Source of the DNA: Levilactobacillus tujiorum
GTDB taxonomy: Bacteria; Bacillota; Bacilli; Lactobacillales; Lactobacillaceae
Assembly: GCF_012641185.1 (NCBI RefSeq)
Contig: NZ_JAAXLK010000004.1
Coordinates: 62,001 to 126,000, forward strand
Direction: 5' to 3'
Length of the DNA stretch: 64,000 nt
In this document: in pieces, positions 62,927 to 64,000 of the stretch
How positions within the stretch are numbered: the stretch's first letter is position 1
Layout of the letters: each line of letters begins with the position of its first letter
Program-made: the position numbers and the translations under genes
Notes under the pieces: model-generated
Database searches by the model: none
Told to the model about the DNA's origin: nothing
What the model saw: the letters and a program-made list of their open reading frames with translations, nothing else

Positions 62927-64000
62927 ATGTGGCGTTATTTAAAGCGGGTTTTAATTGGGAAACCCCTAAAGACCATGGATGAAGGCGGTCAGGCGTTGAC
63001 CAAATTCAAGGCATTAGCCTTACTGTCATCTGACGCGTTGTCATCCGTGGCTTATGGTACTGAGCAAATTACGACCGTTCTGATCACCTTATCTGCGGCA
63101 GCCTTGATGTATCAATTGTGGGTTGCGGCACTGGTCTTAGTTCTGTTGTTTGCGATCACGCTTTCTTATCAACAGATTATCCATGCCTATCCAACGGGTG
63201 GTGGCGCCTACGTGGTCGCTAGCACTAATTGGGGGCAAACGACCGGGTTAGTTGCCGGGGGATCATTGTTGATTGATTATATGCTGACCGTGGCCGTTTC
63301 AACGACTTCTGGGACCGAGGCGATCACCTCGGCGATTCCGGCGTTGTCGCCTTATTCGGTGCTGGTCTCGGTGTTGATTGTGATTGGCATCATGTTGATG
63401 AACTTACGGGGGATGCGGGAATCAGCCGCGTTCTTGACGGGGCCGGTCTATTTCTTCATTCTGATGATCGTGGTCATGATTGGAGTTGGCCTCTATAACA
63501 TCGTGACGGGAAACATTACGTATCATGCTTCGGCGCAGCTAGGAGGATCGGTTTCAGGAATGACCCTGCTGCTGTTCTTCCGGGCATTCTCGTCTGGGTC
63601 TTCTTCTCTGACCGGGGTTGAAGCCATCAGTAATGCTGTACCCAACTTTAAGAATCCTAAGAGTCATAACGCTGCGGCAACGCTGGCAATTATGGCGACC
63701 ATCCTGGCGATCTTCTTTGGTGGGATCACTTTTCTCAGTTACTACATGGGCATTCGTCCTGAAGCCAGTCAAACGGTGCTTTCTCAAATTGGGATCGGCG
63801 TCTTCGGTCATGGGGTCGTCTACTACTTGTTACAACTGTCAACGGCTTTGATCTTAGCCGTTGCGGCCAATACCGGGTTCTCAGCTTTTCCCATTCTGGC
63901 TTACAATCTGGCTAAGGATAAATTCTTACCACACGCCTATTTGGACCGTGGTGATCGGTTGGGCTATTCCAACGGGATTATTTCCTTGGCGCTGGGCGCA
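62927..64000 (+). CDS. KimA-like potassium/amino acid-polyamine-type permease, C-terminal part outside the window
   Basis: 358 codons are visible, starting at ATG 62927 after AAGGAG. The N-terminus MWRYLKRVLIGKPLKTMDEGGQALTKFKALALLSSDALSSVAYGTEQI strongly resembles B. subtilis KimA (YdaO), a proton-coupled K+ importer of the APC superfamily, as I recall it. Also shared are YPTGGGAYVVAS, GSLLIDYMLTVAVS, AFSSGSSSLTGVEAISNAVPNFKNP and NTGFSAFP. About nine membrane segments can be counted. KimA is inhibited by cyclic di-AMP in B. subtilis. I see no ydaO-type riboswitch upstream. The identification is by family memory, and amino acid permease remains possible. Confidence 0.85.
   Translation, partial: MWRYLKRVLIGKPLKTMDEGGQALTKFKALALLSSDALSSVAYGTEQITTVLITLSAAALMYQLWVAALVLVLLFAITLSYQQIIHAYPTGGGAYVVASTNWGQTTGLVAGGSLLIDYMLTVAVSTTSGTEAITSAIPALSPYSVLVSVLIVIGIMLMNLRGMRESAAFLTGPVYFFILMIVVMIGVGLYNIVTGNITYHASAQLGGSVSGMTLLLFFRAFSSGSSSLTGVEAISNAVPNFKNPKSHNAAATLAIMATILAIFFGGITFLSYYMGIRPEASQTVLSQIGIGVFGHGVVYYLLQLSTALILAVAANTGFSAFPILAYNLAKDKFLPHAYLDRGDRLGYSNGIISLALGA

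Overview
The window looks like chromosomal DNA of a Lactobacillaceae member at roughly 50% GC. A heterofermentative genus such as Levilactobacillus is my guess from memory, not a search result. The pointers are PepC, the Firmicutes run radA - PIN/TRAM - gltX - cysS - mrnC - rlmB - rae1 - sigH - rpmG - secE - nusG - rplK - rplA - rplJ - rplL, the run ffs - dnaX - ybaB - recR - yaaL - tmk - darA - holB - yabA - rsmI, and the run tsaB - rimI - tsaD - ABC-F - rex - groES - groEL. Starts are often GTG or TTG behind strong AGGAGG-like sites, as expected for Gram-positive, AT-moderate hosts.

Layout. 1-5.7 kb: a cut EAL-domain gene, an orphan zinc/manganese-type binding lipoprotein, an LCP cell-wall ligase, and two transporters (AEC and EamA). 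5.8-12.3 kb: phosphoglycerate mutase, a membrane-anchored serine hydrolase, a glycerate permease/kinase pair and a secreted protein of unknown function. 12.9-25.2 kb: PepC, an aldo/keto reductase, a 35-residue membrane ORF, rpiA, dut, radA, aminoacyl-tRNA synthetases and RNA enzymes. 25.9-30.2 kb: sigH and the secE/nusG/ribosomal stalk genes, with an L10 leader. 30.3-39.4 kb: a membrane protein, an FMN reductase, a two-component system, mprF behind an attenuator-like leader, a LOG protein and a hydroxyacyl-CoA dehydrogenase. 39.5-43.7 kb: the class Ib ribonucleotide reductase genes nrdH-nrdE-nrdF. 43.9-55.2 kb: translation, DNA replication and tRNA-modification genes, plus the SRP RNA. 55.3-64 kb: ABC-F, rex, groESL, a CatB-like acetyltransferase and a cut KimA-like potassium permease. 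I see no rRNA or tRNA gene, no CRISPR array, no prophage and no transposase.

The most unusual content is a family of six long intergenic repeats plus one relic (copy A 1510-2037, B 12327-12883, C 25294-25828, D about 37286-37760, E 40612-41128 on the minus strand, F 57709-58312, relic G 62583-62666). Four or five copies have terminal inverted repeats, and several have an 8-bp flanking direct repeat, so they look like non-autonomous mobile elements. Unlike ordinary MITEs, their interior folds into two conserved domains. Domain 1 is a multi-branched junction closed by a 14-17 bp stem. Domain 2 is a second closed domain. Many helices are kept by compensatory base changes, and copy F has nearly new sequence with the same fold. 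In every copy a purine-rich Shine-Dalgarno-like stretch precedes an ATG at the same place in domain 2. This points to a mobile, structured RNA family that I do not recognise. One copy separates nrdE from nrdF.

Other regulatory sites that can be read: CIRCE upstream of groESL, tandem NrdR-like boxes upstream of nrdH, a Rex-box-like site at the rex promoter, a LacI-type palindrome upstream of the AEC transporter gene, a terminator-like hairpin between a promoter and nusG, and unassigned structured leaders upstream of the LCP, serine hydrolase, cysS, tsaB and mprF genes.
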